From the NCBI GenBank assembly GCA_030053995.1, contig JASGCP010000002.1, positions 1-50,797 of the forward strand: DNA of 50,797 bases. The letters run 5' to 3'. Below the pieces are notes generated by a model. It saw only the letters and a list, made by a program, of their open reading frames with translations. It was not told where the DNA came from and made no database searches. The translations under genes were made by a program, and so were the position numbers. Of this stretch, positions 30,076 through 40,591 are shown piece by piece (position 1 is the first letter of the stretch; every line of letters starts with the position of its first letter). This stretch comes from Phycisphaerales bacterium. GTDB lineage: Bacteria; Bacteroidota; Bacteroidia; Chitinophagales; Chitinophagaceae.

Positions 30076-31256
30076 ATCAACGATTCAATAACCATTGCAG
30101 ACGCTCCGCCCCCGCCATTGCAAATACCAGCAACACCATACTTTCCTTTCCGCTGGTTGAGCAGATGGGTTAAAGTAACCAATATTCGAGCACCACTACA
30201 ACCCAAAGGATGTCCTAACGCAACAGAACCGCCATGTACATTTAGCTTTTTATGATCAATATTCAACAATTTCATATTAGCGATGCTTACAACTGAAAAA
30301 GCCTCATTAATTTCAAAATAATCCACAGCCGATTGTTGGATGCTGGCTCGTTTTAAAGCCAAGGTTATTGCGGTGGCGGGGCTTGTTGTAAACCATTCAG
30401 GAGCTTGTTCTACATCGGCGGTAGCCCTGATAACTGCTAAGGGTTTGATACCCCATTTCTGTGCTCTTTCTTTACTCATTAATACCACGGCGGCCGCCCC
30501 GTCATTCATCGATGCCGAATTGGCGGCTGTTATTGTTCCTTGTTCATCAAAACTAGGCTTCAATATCTTCAACTTATCAAAGTTAACTTTAAATGGTTCC
30601 TCATCCTGATTTACAGCAACTGTTTGTTTACCTTGCGATACGGTTATATCAACTATTTCATCTTTAAAGTTTCCTTCGTTAATAGCTTGTTGACTTCTAC
30701 GATAACTTTCTACACAATAATCATCTTGCATTTGTCTATCAATAGCATGCTTTTTAGCACAAAGCTCCCCGATCTTACCCATTGAGCAACCATCATAAAC
30801 ATTCGTTAGGCCGTCCTTAGCAAGACTATCCAAAAACTGCACATGCCCGTATTTGTTACCCCAACGCATCTGCGGAGCATAATAGGGTGCTTGAGACATA
30901 TTCTCCATACCACCAGCGATTACGACACTTGCTTGCCCCAACTGAATTGCTTGCATACCATAAGCAATAGATTTCAAGCCACTCGCACAAACCTTATTAA
31001 TAGTTGTACAAACGGCCGCATCCGATAAACCCGCATTTTTAGAAACTTGTCGAGCAGGTGCTTGTCCTAAATTAGCTTGTAATACACAACCCATAATAAG
31101 CTCTTCAACATCTGACGATTGAATACCCGCCCTTTGGACAGCCTCCTTGACAACGACACTACCCAATTGAATGGCAGAAACATCTTTTAGAGCCCCGCCG
31201 AAAGATCCGATCGGCGTTCTAACTGCCGAAACAATATACACATCATGTAAGTCCAT
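30072..31256 (-). CDS. Acetyl-CoA C-acetyltransferase (thiolase)
   Basis: NKVCASGLKSIAYG, GGMENMSQAPY, NEAFSVV, GHPLGCSGARILVTL, CNGGGGASAMVIE. Confidence 0.95.
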   Translation of the reverse strand: MDLHDVYIVSAVRTPIGSFGGALKDVSAIQLGSVVVKEAVQRAGIQSSDVEELIMGCVLQANLGQAPARQVSKNAGLSDAAVCTTINKVCASGLKSIAYGMQAIQLGQASVVIAGGMENMSQAPYYAPQMRWGNKYGHVQFLDSLAKDGLTNVYDGCSMGKIGELCAKKHAIDRQMQDDYCVESYRRSQQAINEGNFKDEIVDITVSQGKQTVAVNQDEEPFKVNFDKLKILKPSFDEQGTITAANSASMNDGAAAVVLMSKERAQKWGIKPLAVIRATADVEQAPEWFTTSPATAITLALKRASIQQSAVDYFEINEAFSVVSIANMKLLNIDHKKLNVHGGSVALGHPLGCSGARILVTLTHLLNQRKGKYGVAGICNGGGGASAMVIESLI

Positions 31257-31389
31257 AAATTTTTATAATATTAAGTGAACAATGGGTGTAAAGTTAGTAC
31301 ATATTTTTATAGGTGGCTTAATAAAAAAGACATAACCCACCATGCAAAATAAATATTATAGAATTAACTTTTACAGTCATGTTTTGTTT

Positions 31390-32748
31390 CTAATTACTAT
31401 TTCTTTTTGTTATTTTCATAGTTCGCAAACGATACTGATAAACTTTAGTTTTAAGGTATAAGTTCTTTATGAAATTAGAAGAACTATAATAAATCATTTT
31501 TTTTCTGTACAATCTCGAGTAATGAAGGAAATTATTATGATGACTGTAATAATTATTATACGAAAGCCAAAATAGCGGATCGGCAGGCGTATAGCCCAGA
31601 AAACGTTTTGTTTCAATGGTAGCAGATTCCAAACAACAAAAGAACTCAAAATCAATTAAATATTCAGTCTGGGTATTAGTATCTGCACCAATAATTTTTT
31701 TTATATCATTTTGAAAGATATAAGATTCTTTAAGATAAGGATGAAACGGTGAAGCATTATTGATTTTACTAACTCTAAAATACAAGGACAGCATAAAATT
31801 ATAACACACCCCTTGGTGCACTATTTTTTGTTTTGGAATATTGTGATACGATGATTCATTAACTATTAAATTAAAAGCACGGCCTAAACAAAGCGGGCCT
31901 GTAATATCGAGCGGGCCTGTAATATCGAGCAGACGAGATTGTAAGGATAAAGTAGGAGCACCCATACTTTCATTTTGAATATTAGTACAAGCTAAAAGCA
32001 ATGCTTTATTCATCAAAGCCAAGCCGGGTGTAGAACACATAAATCCATTCCATATGCTACTTTTATGTATATCAAGAGCAGATACAAAATCGTCTTGTGG
32101 CGTTATCAACGATGCAAACGATGCTATACAAGTAACTTTACTATCTAAATAAATACCGCCTTGTTTATACAAAATAGCATAACGCCAAAAATCAGATTTA
32201 TAAGCGGGCGGTATTAATTTTTTATAAGCCAGAGTAATAGGCTTAGGATAATGATCTTGTAAATATTCTAAGCATTCCCGATCATCAAATAAATAATAAT
32301 CGTAATCAGGGTTTTTATCCAAAACACCTTGGATAGCATAATACATCTGCTTAGGGACGATATGCGACTTCCAAGATTGATAAATAATTTTAGGTATTTT
32401 TTTTGCATTACTATATGGCAATGGATGAAAAGCAACACCACCCACAACTGCGGCATCAATATACACTACTCGTTCTATATCCGGAGAAGGATCAATTGAG
32501 ATAGGGTATTCTTTTCCTTCACGAATAATAACAAGGGATAAAGGATTTTCCCAGCCGTTAGGCAAATCAATACTTCTAACAATTAATTTGCATGATTGTG
32601 CATCAACATAATGAATAATACAATCAAATATAAAGCCTATATCTTCTGTTAATCTAACCTGTAGATTGTCAACTAAATAAACATTGCGCGATGGAATAAA
32701 ATGTGGAATATAATACGATGATTGATCTTTATTAGAGAATCGAGTCAT
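31390..32748 (-). CDS. OCH1-like / DXD sugar-binding-motif glycosyltransferase
   Basis: IPKIIYQSWKSHIVPKQM, YYLFDDRECLEYL, KSDFWRYAILYKQGGIYLDSKVTC. Confidence 0.85.
   Translation of the reverse strand: MTRFSNKDQSSYYIPHFIPSRNVYLVDNLQVRLTEDIGFIFDCIIHYVDAQSCKLIVRSIDLPNGWENPLSLVIIREGKEYPISIDPSPDIERVVYIDAAVVGGVAFHPLPYSNAKKIPKIIYQSWKSHIVPKQMYYAIQGVLDKNPDYDYYLFDDRECLEYLQDHYPKPITLAYKKLIPPAYKSDFWRYAILYKQGGIYLDSKVTCIASFASLITPQDDFVSALDIHKSSIWNGFMCSTPGLALMNKALLLACTNIQNESMGAPTLSLQSRLLDITGPLDITGPLCLGRAFNLIVNESSYHNIPKQKIVHQGVCYNFMLSLYFRVSKINNASPFHPYLKESYIFQNDIKKIIGADTNTQTEYLIDFEFFCCLESATIETKRFLGYTPADPLFWLSYNNYYSHHNNFLHYSRLYRKKMIYYSSSNFIKNLYLKTKVYQYRLRTMKITKRNSN
31893..31928. repeat. Perfect 2 x 18-bp in-frame tandem repeat (GCGGGCCTGTAATATCGA) within the glycosyltransferase
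   Basis: gcgggcctgtaatatcga repeated back to back; encodes the duplicated LDITGP-LDITGP. Confidence 0.97.
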
Positions 32749-32909
32749 AAAAATTAATTATTTAGGATGGCTATGGAATTAGGTTTGTAAAGGTAATTCT
32801 TTTTAATCATGGCAGAGCATAACATCAAAAAAGAAACAACAATAAAGTTATTAAATAGAATCCCAAAAATAAAATGTAAAATTGTGATTTTTTATCACAT
32901 AAAAACAAC

Positions 32910-34466
32910 ATGCCACGAAAGAAAATATCCAATCTTGAACTCTTATTTTTATCCTTAGGTAGCATGATTGGAGCGGGGTGGCTGTTCGCTCCTTATTTAG
33001 GTTTCAAACTAGCGGGTATATGGGTTATATACTCATGGGGCATAGTAGCAATGATGCTCGCTTTTATAGGCTCAACCTTTGCCGAAGTTGCGAGTATCTT
33101 CCCTATTGTTGGCGGCGTTAGTCGTTTTATGAGCATTACGCACAAAACGAGCTTTGGCTTTTTATTTTTAATGATTGGCTGGCTATCTTTTGTTGTATCG
33201 GTGCCTTTAGATATTCAAACTACGCTACAATACATGGGAATATGGTTTCCCTTCCTAATTCAGAAACATGGTAACGACTTTAGCCTATCATCATTGGGCG
33301 TGATCACTGCCATTGTTATTATGCTCCTGATTATGTGGTTAAACACCCTCAATATAAAATCGGTAGCAAAAACAAATATGCTCATCAGTATTTGGAAAAT
33401 TATTATTCCCCTTACCGTCGTTGTTACAATTATTTTAATTTGGGGACATCCTGCCAACGCAATGCAGTATCATCACTCCCAAAGTTTAACGTTCGAAAAT
33501 GTTTTTTTAGCAATTACAAGTTGTGGGATGGCTTTTTCTCTTAATGGGTTCCAAAATGGCCTTGTTATAGCCAACGAAACAAGCAATCCCAAAAAAGCAA
33601 TACCTATTTCCATTTTTGGTACTTTAATACTAGGGTCTATCATATATATGGGTGTGTCGTTAACTTTTATCTATGCACTACCTTATGGTAGCGATGATAT
33701 AAAAGTTGGTATCGCACCTTTATTAGGGTTAATAGCGTTATTAGGATTTAAGATCGGCTATTTTGTTTTATTATTTGACGCATTTTTAGCACCACTTGCG
33801 GGTGCCAATGTTTATGCTACTTTTACAACAAGGGTACTGTACGGATTGTCAATAGATTATTTTCCAAAATCATTTCTAACAAAATTGAACAAAAAGCAGG
33901 TTCCCATATTTTGCTTACTCCTGAACACAATCATTGGGTGTATGTTTCTACTACCAGTACCTACATGGAAGCAGGCGGTGGTATTTTTATCTTCTTTAAT
34001 ATTAATGGGCTATATTGCTGGTCCCTTATCACTACTCATCTTACGAAAAGAACTCCCCCATTCAAAACGAACTTTTAAAGTAAGATTTCCGACAACAGTT
34101 AGTTATATAGCATTTATTTTTTGTACCCTACTCATTTATTGGTCGGGCTTACACAACCTCATTTTCCTATCGGCTATCATCTTAGTAGTTTTAATAATAT
34201 TTTATGCAATCGTTAATAAAGACAAGTCGGAGTCGTTGTACTCCTTATTACTCGACTCGTTCATTATTTTTTCATTTCCGCTTTGGCTCGTATTAATTGC
34301 CTACAACAAACAACAAGGCAGTATTCATTTTCCTTATGATAATTTAATAGTCAGCGTGATAGCCATACTATATTGCTATTGGTTGGTTAAAAAACGATAC
34401 CCTAAAGATATTATCAAAACCAATTTGGATTATTATCTAAACGAGGTTCAAAACAATATCATTTAA
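32910..34466 (+). CDS. APC-family amino acid permease
   Basis: SLGSMIGAGWLFAPYLG TM1 motif; about 12 TM; 518 aa. Confidence 0.88.
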   Translation: MPRKKISNLELLFLSLGSMIGAGWLFAPYLGFKLAGIWVIYSWGIVAMMLAFIGSTFAEVASIFPIVGGVSRFMSITHKTSFGFLFLMIGWLSFVVSVPLDIQTTLQYMGIWFPFLIQKHGNDFSLSSLGVITAIVIMLLIMWLNTLNIKSVAKTNMLISIWKIIIPLTVVVTIILIWGHPANAMQYHHSQSLTFENVFLAITSCGMAFSLNGFQNGLVIANETSNPKKAIPISIFGTLILGSIIYMGVSLTFIYALPYGSDDIKVGIAPLLGLIALLGFKIGYFVLLFDAFLAPLAGANVYATFTTRVLYGLSIDYFPKSFLTKLNKKQVPIFCLLLNTIIGCMFLLPVPTWKQAVVFLSSLILMGYIAGPLSLLILRKELPHSKRTFKVRFPTTVSYIAFIFCTLLIYWSGLHNLIFLSAIILVVLIIFYAIVNKDKSESLYSLLLDSFIIFSFPLWLVLIAYNKQQGSIHFPYDNLIVSVIAILYCYWLVKKRYPKDIIKTNLDYYLNEVQNNII

Positions 34467-34511
34467 TAGAGATACTCTAATTTTTATACACCGTACCAAA
34501 ATATTTACTTA

Positions 34512-37205
34512 ATGCTTTGTACTATTTTATTTGCAATCAATTTTGAAAGTCGCTGGGGAGATGAAATATGGGTCATTATAGAACAATCAAAGAACCACCA
34601 GCTTGACCCCACCACGACTATTACAAAATTTCCCTTGCAGCATTTCAACGATCAATTTTTGCATGGAACAATTGATTTAGACATAATAGCAGAAAATACT
34701 TGTCGCTATTACTACACTTGTCATTGCACTTCAGGCTATAACAGTAGAACTGTTTATAACACACTACCACAAGATTTAAAAAATGGTATGCGTTGTCACA
34801 TACAAGATCGTTGGATTGATATTGGTTTTAATCTTCTCGTTTATAACACCAAGCCCTTTAGCGTTCTCAACAGCAAAAAATTACCGGATTACAATTCATA
34901 TTCTATAATAAAAGAAGAGATCAGCACCCCACTCTACAATTTTAAAATTATCTACCCGCATTTACAGCAACACGAAACAATCTGCTTATTAGGTAATTGT
35001 ACAGCTTTAAAAAACTGGGATACACAAAACCCAATACAATTAAAATCCTTCGATCATCATACATTCTTTTGTAGTATTGATTTAAAGGATACGACCTTGC
35101 CAATAGAATACAAATATGGAATTTATAACACACAAGCCGGCGTATTTATAGAATTTGAAATGGGTGCTAATAGAACAATAATATTAGAAAATATTGATCA
35201 TACCTATAAATACATACAAGATGGTTATTTAAGAAAAGAAGTCCCATCCATAAAAATGAATGGCTTAGCAATCCCCCTGTTTTCAATTAGAACAGAACGC
35301 GGATTGGGCATCGGTGAATTACCTGATATAAAAGAGCTCGTTGATTTATGCAAAGCGGTTGGCTTATCGTGCATACAACTGCTACCGATACATGATACCA
35401 ATGTACAATATACTAATAGCGACTCCTATCCTTACTCGGCTATTTCTACTTATGCCATCAATCCGATTTATCTTAATATTAAAAAGCTATGCCATTCAAA
35501 AATAGACCGATTACAATATCATTGGAACAAAAAACGACTTAACAGATTAAAACAATTAGATTATTCGGGGGTTATTCAGAAAAAAATGAAATTTCTTAAA
35601 AAAGTCTATTCAAAAAAATGTTTCAACATTATTGAAGATGAACAATATCAAGGATTTTTCAATAAAAATCAAGTATGGTTAGTACCTTATTGTATTTTTT
35701 GTCATTGTAAAGATACCACCGGTAGTACAAACTATGAAACATGGCCTATAAAGTCTATAAACTTACAGGCACAATACCAAAAATGGATAGATACAAAAGA
35801 TCCCCTTGTTGTGCAGCTACACTTTTATGGATGGGTACAATTTCAATTACAACACCAATTAAAAGATGCCGTTGACTATGCACACCAGCATCATGTTTTT
35901 TTAAAAGCTGATTTACCAATTGGCGTTAATCCTTTTAGCGTAGAGACATGGCATCAACCAGAATTATTTAATTTAGACAAACAAACCGGGGCACCACCTG
36001 ATGCGTACAGTGAACTAGGACAAAATTGGGGATTTCCTACTTATAATTGGTCTGCACTCAAAGAAACACACTATCAATGGTGGATCAATCGCTTAACCTA
36101 TCTTGAACAGTATTTTGATGCCCTTAGAATTGATCATGTACTTGGTTTTTTCAGAATATGGTCGATACCATCACACGCGGTAGATGCATCTTTAGGCTAT
36201 TTTGTCCCTGCCGCCCCCCTAACGAAAAGTGAACTGCAACAAATACCCGTACCACTTGAACGCTTAGATAAACCTTATATAACAAAAGAGCTACTTACAT
36301 CAGTTTTTAATGATCAATCAAAAGAAATTAAAGAAATATTCCTTGAGGAACAAACTACTGGATATTACCAATTTAAAGAACTCTTCGACACACAAAAAAA
36401 AACACAGAAATATTTAAACAAGCAAGACAAAAAAATATTTACCAATTCCATCAATCAAAAAATACTGTCTTTACATAGTCAAGTAATCCTCGTGCATGAC
36501 ACCGATGATGAAACCAAATGGCATTTTAGATTTAATATGCATGATACCTATTCATTTAAACGATTAGATCAACAAACACAAGATATATTACGAACATTAT
36601 ACCATGACTACTTTTTTAACAAACAAAAAAAAGTGTGGCAACGTCACGGCTTAGAAACACTCACGGCACTCAAGCGTAACACAAAGCTATTAATCTGTGC
36701 CGAGGACTTAGGATTTATCACCCCAGAAATAACGGACATTATCAAACAGCTATGTATTTTAAGTTTAGAAATACAAAGAATGCCTAAAAATTATGGGCAA
36801 GATTTTGTTGACTTATCCCAAGTAAGTTATTTGAGTGTTAGTACCCCCTCTACCCATGATAGCTCTACTTTAAAGGGCTGGTGGGAAGATGAAGAATTTA
36901 ACAAAGAAAAACTATACACTACCTATCTTCATTTATCACAACCCGTACCACAAAAATTCACCAAAGAATTATCATACGGCTTACTAAAACAATTTGTATT
37001 ATCGCCGTCTTTACTATCTATTTTTCCTATTCAAGACTTAATGCATTTGAACGATGAATGGCAAATTTTACGCAACCAAGAAGAACGCATCAACGATCCA
37101 GGAAACCCTAATAATTATTGGGGGTATCGCATGCCGATTAGCCTAAAGAAAATGATTGCCAATAAACGATGGGTAGAGGATGTGCAGACACTATTTAATA
37201 GTTAA
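34512..37205 (+). CDS. malQ: 4-alpha-glucanotransferase with N-terminal carbohydrate-binding (CBM20-like) domains
   Basis: GLAIPLFSIRTERGLGIGELPDIKELVD, GAPPDAYSELGQNWGFPTYNW, LRIDHVLGFFRIWSIP, ICAEDLGFI, STPSTHDSSTLKGWW. Confidence 0.94.
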   Translation: MLCTILFAINFESRWGDEIWVIIEQSKNHQLDPTTTITKFPLQHFNDQFLHGTIDLDIIAENTCRYYYTCHCTSGYNSRTVYNTLPQDLKNGMRCHIQDRWIDIGFNLLVYNTKPFSVLNSKKLPDYNSYSIIKEEISTPLYNFKIIYPHLQQHETICLLGNCTALKNWDTQNPIQLKSFDHHTFFCSIDLKDTTLPIEYKYGIYNTQAGVFIEFEMGANRTIILENIDHTYKYIQDGYLRKEVPSIKMNGLAIPLFSIRTERGLGIGELPDIKELVDLCKAVGLSCIQLLPIHDTNVQYTNSDSYPYSAISTYAINPIYLNIKKLCHSKIDRLQYHWNKKRLNRLKQLDYSGVIQKKMKFLKKVYSKKCFNIIEDEQYQGFFNKNQVWLVPYCIFCHCKDTTGSTNYETWPIKSINLQAQYQKWIDTKDPLVVQLHFYGWVQFQLQHQLKDAVDYAHQHHVFLKADLPIGVNPFSVETWHQPELFNLDKQTGAPPDAYSELGQNWGFPTYNWSALKETHYQWWINRLTYLEQYFDALRIDHVLGFFRIWSIPSHAVDASLGYFVPAAPLTKSELQQIPVPLERLDKPYITKELLTSVFNDQSKEIKEIFLEEQTTGYYQFKELFDTQKKTQKYLNKQDKKIFTNSINQKILSLHSQVILVHDTDDETKWHFRFNMHDTYSFKRLDQQTQDILRTLYHDYFFNKQKKVWQRHGLETLTALKRNTKLLICAEDLGFITPEITDIIKQLCILSLEIQRMPKNYGQDFVDLSQVSYLSVSTPSTHDSSTLKGWWEDEEFNKEKLYTTYLHLSQPVPQKFTKELSYGLLKQFVLSPSLLSIFPIQDLMHLNDEWQILRNQEERINDPGNPNNYWGYRMPISLKKMIANKRWVEDVQTLFNS

Positions 37206-37353
37206 TAATTTTACTTTCAGTGGTTACAAGAATTTACCAAATTGTAGCTTCCTTAATCATAAATCATAATGGTACAAAAGACAAGCATTTTTTCTTCTTT
37301 AGAGTTAAAACTTACTCCCCTTAGCACCTCAAAAAAATGATTTAGCCCAGTTT

Positions 37354-37977
37354 CTATTTTTTTAGATAAAGAATATATTTTTCAGCAAAGAATGCCTCGT
37401 TAAAATACTCTTGTATTGATTGTTTTAAAATAAACTTATTATTGCACTGTGCGATTTCTTCATTCAAATCTCCACCTTTCAAACAAATTAATCCGTTCTT
37501 CACTGAGTTTTTGGAGTCTTTTGACAATAAAGGTTTAGACCAATACCACAATTTTTCTAAGGTTGTAACCCCGCGTGAGATGCAAAAATCACATTGCGTG
37601 TGTGTTAAATTTTCTATGCGCATGTTATTTGTACGAACATTTGACAAGTTAAGATCTTGTACTATAGCTTCAACAACCTTTATTTTTTTTGTAGTGCTAT
37701 CAATTAGTAAAAATTGAGCTTGTGGAAAAAATATAGCCAAAGGTATGCTTGGCAAACCGCCACCACATCCAATATCGACAATAGTCGTGTTGGGAACAAA
37801 ATCGATAAACTTTGCAATACTTAAAGAATGTAATAGGTGATGTACCCCTATCTGGTTTATATCTTTTCTAGAAATGACATTAATTTTATTGTTCCACATT
37901 TTATATAAATCCTCTAATTTCTTTATTTTTAATATCTGTTCATCAGATATATTGGGAAAATATTTAGTAATGGGCAT
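37354..37977 (-). CDS. rsmG: 16S rRNA (guanine-N7)-methyltransferase RsmG
   Basis: WNNKINVISRKD, HHLLHSLSIAKF, VDIGCGGGLPSIPLAIFFP, CISRGVTTLEKL. Confidence 0.95.
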   Translation of the reverse strand: MPITKYFPNISDEQILKIKKLEDLYKMWNNKINVISRKDINQIGVHHLLHSLSIAKFIDFVPNTTIVDIGCGGGLPSIPLAIFFPQAQFLLIDSTTKKIKVVEAIVQDLNLSNVRTNNMRIENLTHTQCDFCISRGVTTLEKLWYWSKPLLSKDSKNSVKNGLICLKGGDLNEEIAQCNNKFILKQSIQEYFNEAFFAEKYILYLKK

Positions 37978-37988
37978 CGGCGATATGA

Positions 37989-39173
37989 TTAGGATATAGA
38001 ATGCTGTCTTTTTCTAACAAGTAATGAGCATAATAATTTAAAGTAATGTAAACTCAAAAGTATATCCATATAAAATATACTTTTAAATAAATCTTTTTCT
38101 TGTAAAATCTTCAATGATTTATAAAAGACAATATGTTGCACTGATACGCGGATGATAAATAATAAGATAATAACCTGACTGGGCTCAATCGCATAACTAA
38201 ATAATTGATTCAAATGGTTAAAACATAATGCTATTATTAATGATGGATAAAAACATATTTCTGATAGTGCATAAAGGGCTAAATGTAAGGATGTACGCTT
38301 GTCTATAAATTTTAACGCAGAAGCATTTTTTATTTTTTGCTTATACCAACTTTTAAAATTTGAAAAACCTGAAGTATAAGTAATTGCCTCTTGTGTAATG
38401 AGGACTTTGGTATTTTTTTTATTAGATATTTTATGAATAAAGTAGTCATACTCACCATCACGCAGATTATAAATACTCGAGAATCCCCTATGTCTCATGA
38501 ATAATCTTTTACGATAGGATGTATTTGAAGGATCACTTCGATAGGTTTTGTTGCTCATAGCAAATGAAAGATATTGCAGTGCAGAATGGAAATTTTCAAA
38601 ACGTTGCCATAAATTAAAGAAATCATCAGTTTTTAAGATACTGTTGTATCCAATTACGATTTCAATGTTGGGATCACGCTTATATGATTGGAGAATATGA
38701 TTGACCCATTGTTCACTATGGGGTGTTGTATCAGATTTTGCAAAAACAATAATGTCATTAGTGGCAGAGCGGATACCTACTGTTAAGGGATACTTTTTCC
38801 CTTTAATCAGCTTAGCTTCTTGTTTTATTTCTATATGTTTGAGATTAGGATATTGCTGCAAATACGATTGTAGTAAATATTTAATATCATCGTTAGAATT
38901 ATCATTAACCAGTACAACTTCAAAACTATCACATTTTTGGTTTAATAAATTAGGTAGTACATTCAGAATTTTATCATATTCGTATTTAACAGTTATAACG
39001 ATACTAATACCTTCATCATCATTAATAGTTATTTCTTGTTGATTGTTATTTTGTACCTGTTGATTATGATGAATTGGTATTTTTAAAAAAAAACAACCGT
39101 AATAAAAAAATTGGATGATTACTACGAGTACAAAAGATAGTAAGGCTATAAATGACAAGGTTGTGAGTGTCAT
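37989..39173 (-). CDS. Family 2 glycosyltransferase with N- and C-terminal TM segments
   Basis: ISIVITVKYEYDKILNVLPNLLNQKCDSFEVVLVNDNSNDD; start placed at ATG 39173 because the track's TTG at 39218 sits in a TAACTTTG promoter-like box. Confidence 0.85.
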   Translation of the reverse strand: MTLTTLSFIALLSFVLVVIIQFFYYGCFFLKIPIHHNQQVQNNNQQEITINDDEGISIVITVKYEYDKILNVLPNLLNQKCDSFEVVLVNDNSNDDIKYLLQSYLQQYPNLKHIEIKQEAKLIKGKKYPLTVGIRSATNDIIVFAKSDTTPHSEQWVNHILQSYKRDPNIEIVIGYNSILKTDDFFNLWQRFENFHSALQYLSFAMSNKTYRSDPSNTSYRKRLFMRHRGFSSIYNLRDGEYDYFIHKISNKKNTKVLITQEAITYTSGFSNFKSWYKQKIKNASALKFIDKRTSLHLALYALSEICFYPSLIIALCFNHLNQLFSYAIEPSQVIILLFIIRVSVQHIVFYKSLKILQEKDLFKSIFYMDILLSLHYFKLLCSLLVRKRQHSIS

Positions 39174-39215
39174 ACTAAACAAATAGTTGAAAATTATTAC
39201 AATGAAAAAATATTC

Positions 39216-39223
39216 CAAAGTTA
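39216..39223 (-). promoter_or_regulatory. Candidate -7 box TAACTTTG for the GT2 gene
   Basis: Exact TAnnTTTG match on the minus strand, 42 nt upstream of ATG 39173. Confidence 0.4.
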
Positions 39224-39339
39224 CTTTAAATTATAACCGTAGATAAAAAAACTATTAATTGTTTAAAAAATGTTATTAACTGAAAATACCCAATATTAAA
39301 AAATATGCTGTATTAATTATTTATCATGTAAAAGTTATT

Positions 39340-39347
39340 TAACTTTG
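39340..39347 (+). promoter_or_regulatory. Candidate -7 box TAACTTTG for the ABC-2 permease gene
   Basis: Exact TAnnTTTG match 56 nt upstream of the permease start. Confidence 0.4.
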
Positions 39348-39403
39348 TATTATTTTTTTATATAAGTAAATTAATTTTATTTCAAAAAATATATAAATTC
39401 AAA

Positions 39404-40591
39404 ATGATGGCACCAAAGTATAGTCAAATAAGAGCATGTGCAACCGTGGCTAAGAATGCTTTGATGTCAATTTTAAAAAATCGTGGCTCTTTTATCTTCA
39501 GTGTTTTTTTTCCTTTAATTTTCGTGTATGTTTTTATGCTTAATGATGTAAAAGGAGACACCAAATTTTATAATAGCTTTATTGTAGCGTTTAGCAATAC
39601 CGCTGATACCACTAATGCGTTATATAAAATAATCACAACTAATGATTTAATACGTCAAAGTATTCATGTTGTACCTTTACCACCTTCCTATGCTTTAAAA
39701 TCAAATGGTTATATAAAAGATATAGCCGATAAAAAAATTGAAGCTATTATCTCTATTGATAAAATGCCTACTGGAGCACAATGTGATTACCGAGTAAGTG
39801 TTACGGCGGTAGGATCAGTACCGTCAGTAAAAATAGAATTGTTAAGCTACAGAATAGATAATTTAATAGATAATTTGTTGGATCAGACAACGCTGGCAAA
39901 AGTACATTTATCTTACGATAGAAATAAGGTAATTGATAGAATTCATACGGAAAATATTAGTGTCATTGATTTTATTTTGCCAGGACAAATTGGGTTTTCA
40001 GTGTTAAGTGGTTCTATTTTTGGGGTAGCCTTTCTATTTTTTAATCTTAAAAAAAACCAAATATTAAAGCGCATTTTAGCAACCCCAATAAAGATTGGGT
40101 ATTATATTATGGGTGAAACAATTGGTCGTTCTTTTTTTCAAATACTAACGGTATTACTTTTATTGATAATTGGTAAATTCCTTTTACATCTTCACCTGCT
40201 ACAAGGCTTCGTGTCCATATTTTATGGACTAATCATTACTTTATTTGGTTGCATTTGTTTTGCTGGATATGGATTTTTATTGGGCTTTTATATTGCAAAA
40301 GCGGAAAACGATATACCACTTTATGCTAACCTATTTGTAATGCCTCAATTTGTTTTATGTGGTACCTTCTTTCCAATTTCAGTTTTACCGCATTGGCTGG
40401 GTAATATTGTTCAGTTTTTACCACTTAGCTTTTTTAATGATTTGTTAAGAATAGTAATTATGGTGCATAGTGATAATATGTCCAATTATTTAATTACCAC
40501 AAATATGATGCAATCAATTGTAGGATTATTAATATGGACAGTAATTCCTTATATTATTATTTATAGAAAAATGGATAGTCTTTACGAATAA
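39404..40591 (+). CDS. ABC-2 type transporter permease
   Basis: N-terminal TM (NRGSFIFSVFFPLIFVYVFML), large extracytoplasmic loop, five or six C-terminal TMs, NLFVMPQFVLCGTFFPISVLPHWLGNIVQFLPLSFFNDLLR. Confidence 0.87.
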   Translation: MMAPKYSQIRACATVAKNALMSILKNRGSFIFSVFFPLIFVYVFMLNDVKGDTKFYNSFIVAFSNTADTTNALYKIITTNDLIRQSIHVVPLPPSYALKSNGYIKDIADKKIEAIISIDKMPTGAQCDYRVSVTAVGSVPSVKIELLSYRIDNLIDNLLDQTTLAKVHLSYDRNKVIDRIHTENISVIDFILPGQIGFSVLSGSIFGVAFLFFNLKKNQILKRILATPIKIGYYIMGETIGRSFFQILTVLLLLIIGKFLLHLHLLQGFVSIFYGLIITLFGCICFAGYGFLLGFYIAKAENDIPLYANLFVMPQFVLCGTFFPISVLPHWLGNIVQFLPLSFFNDLLRIVIMVHSDNMSNYLITTNMMQSIVGLLIWTVIPYIIIYRKMDSLYE

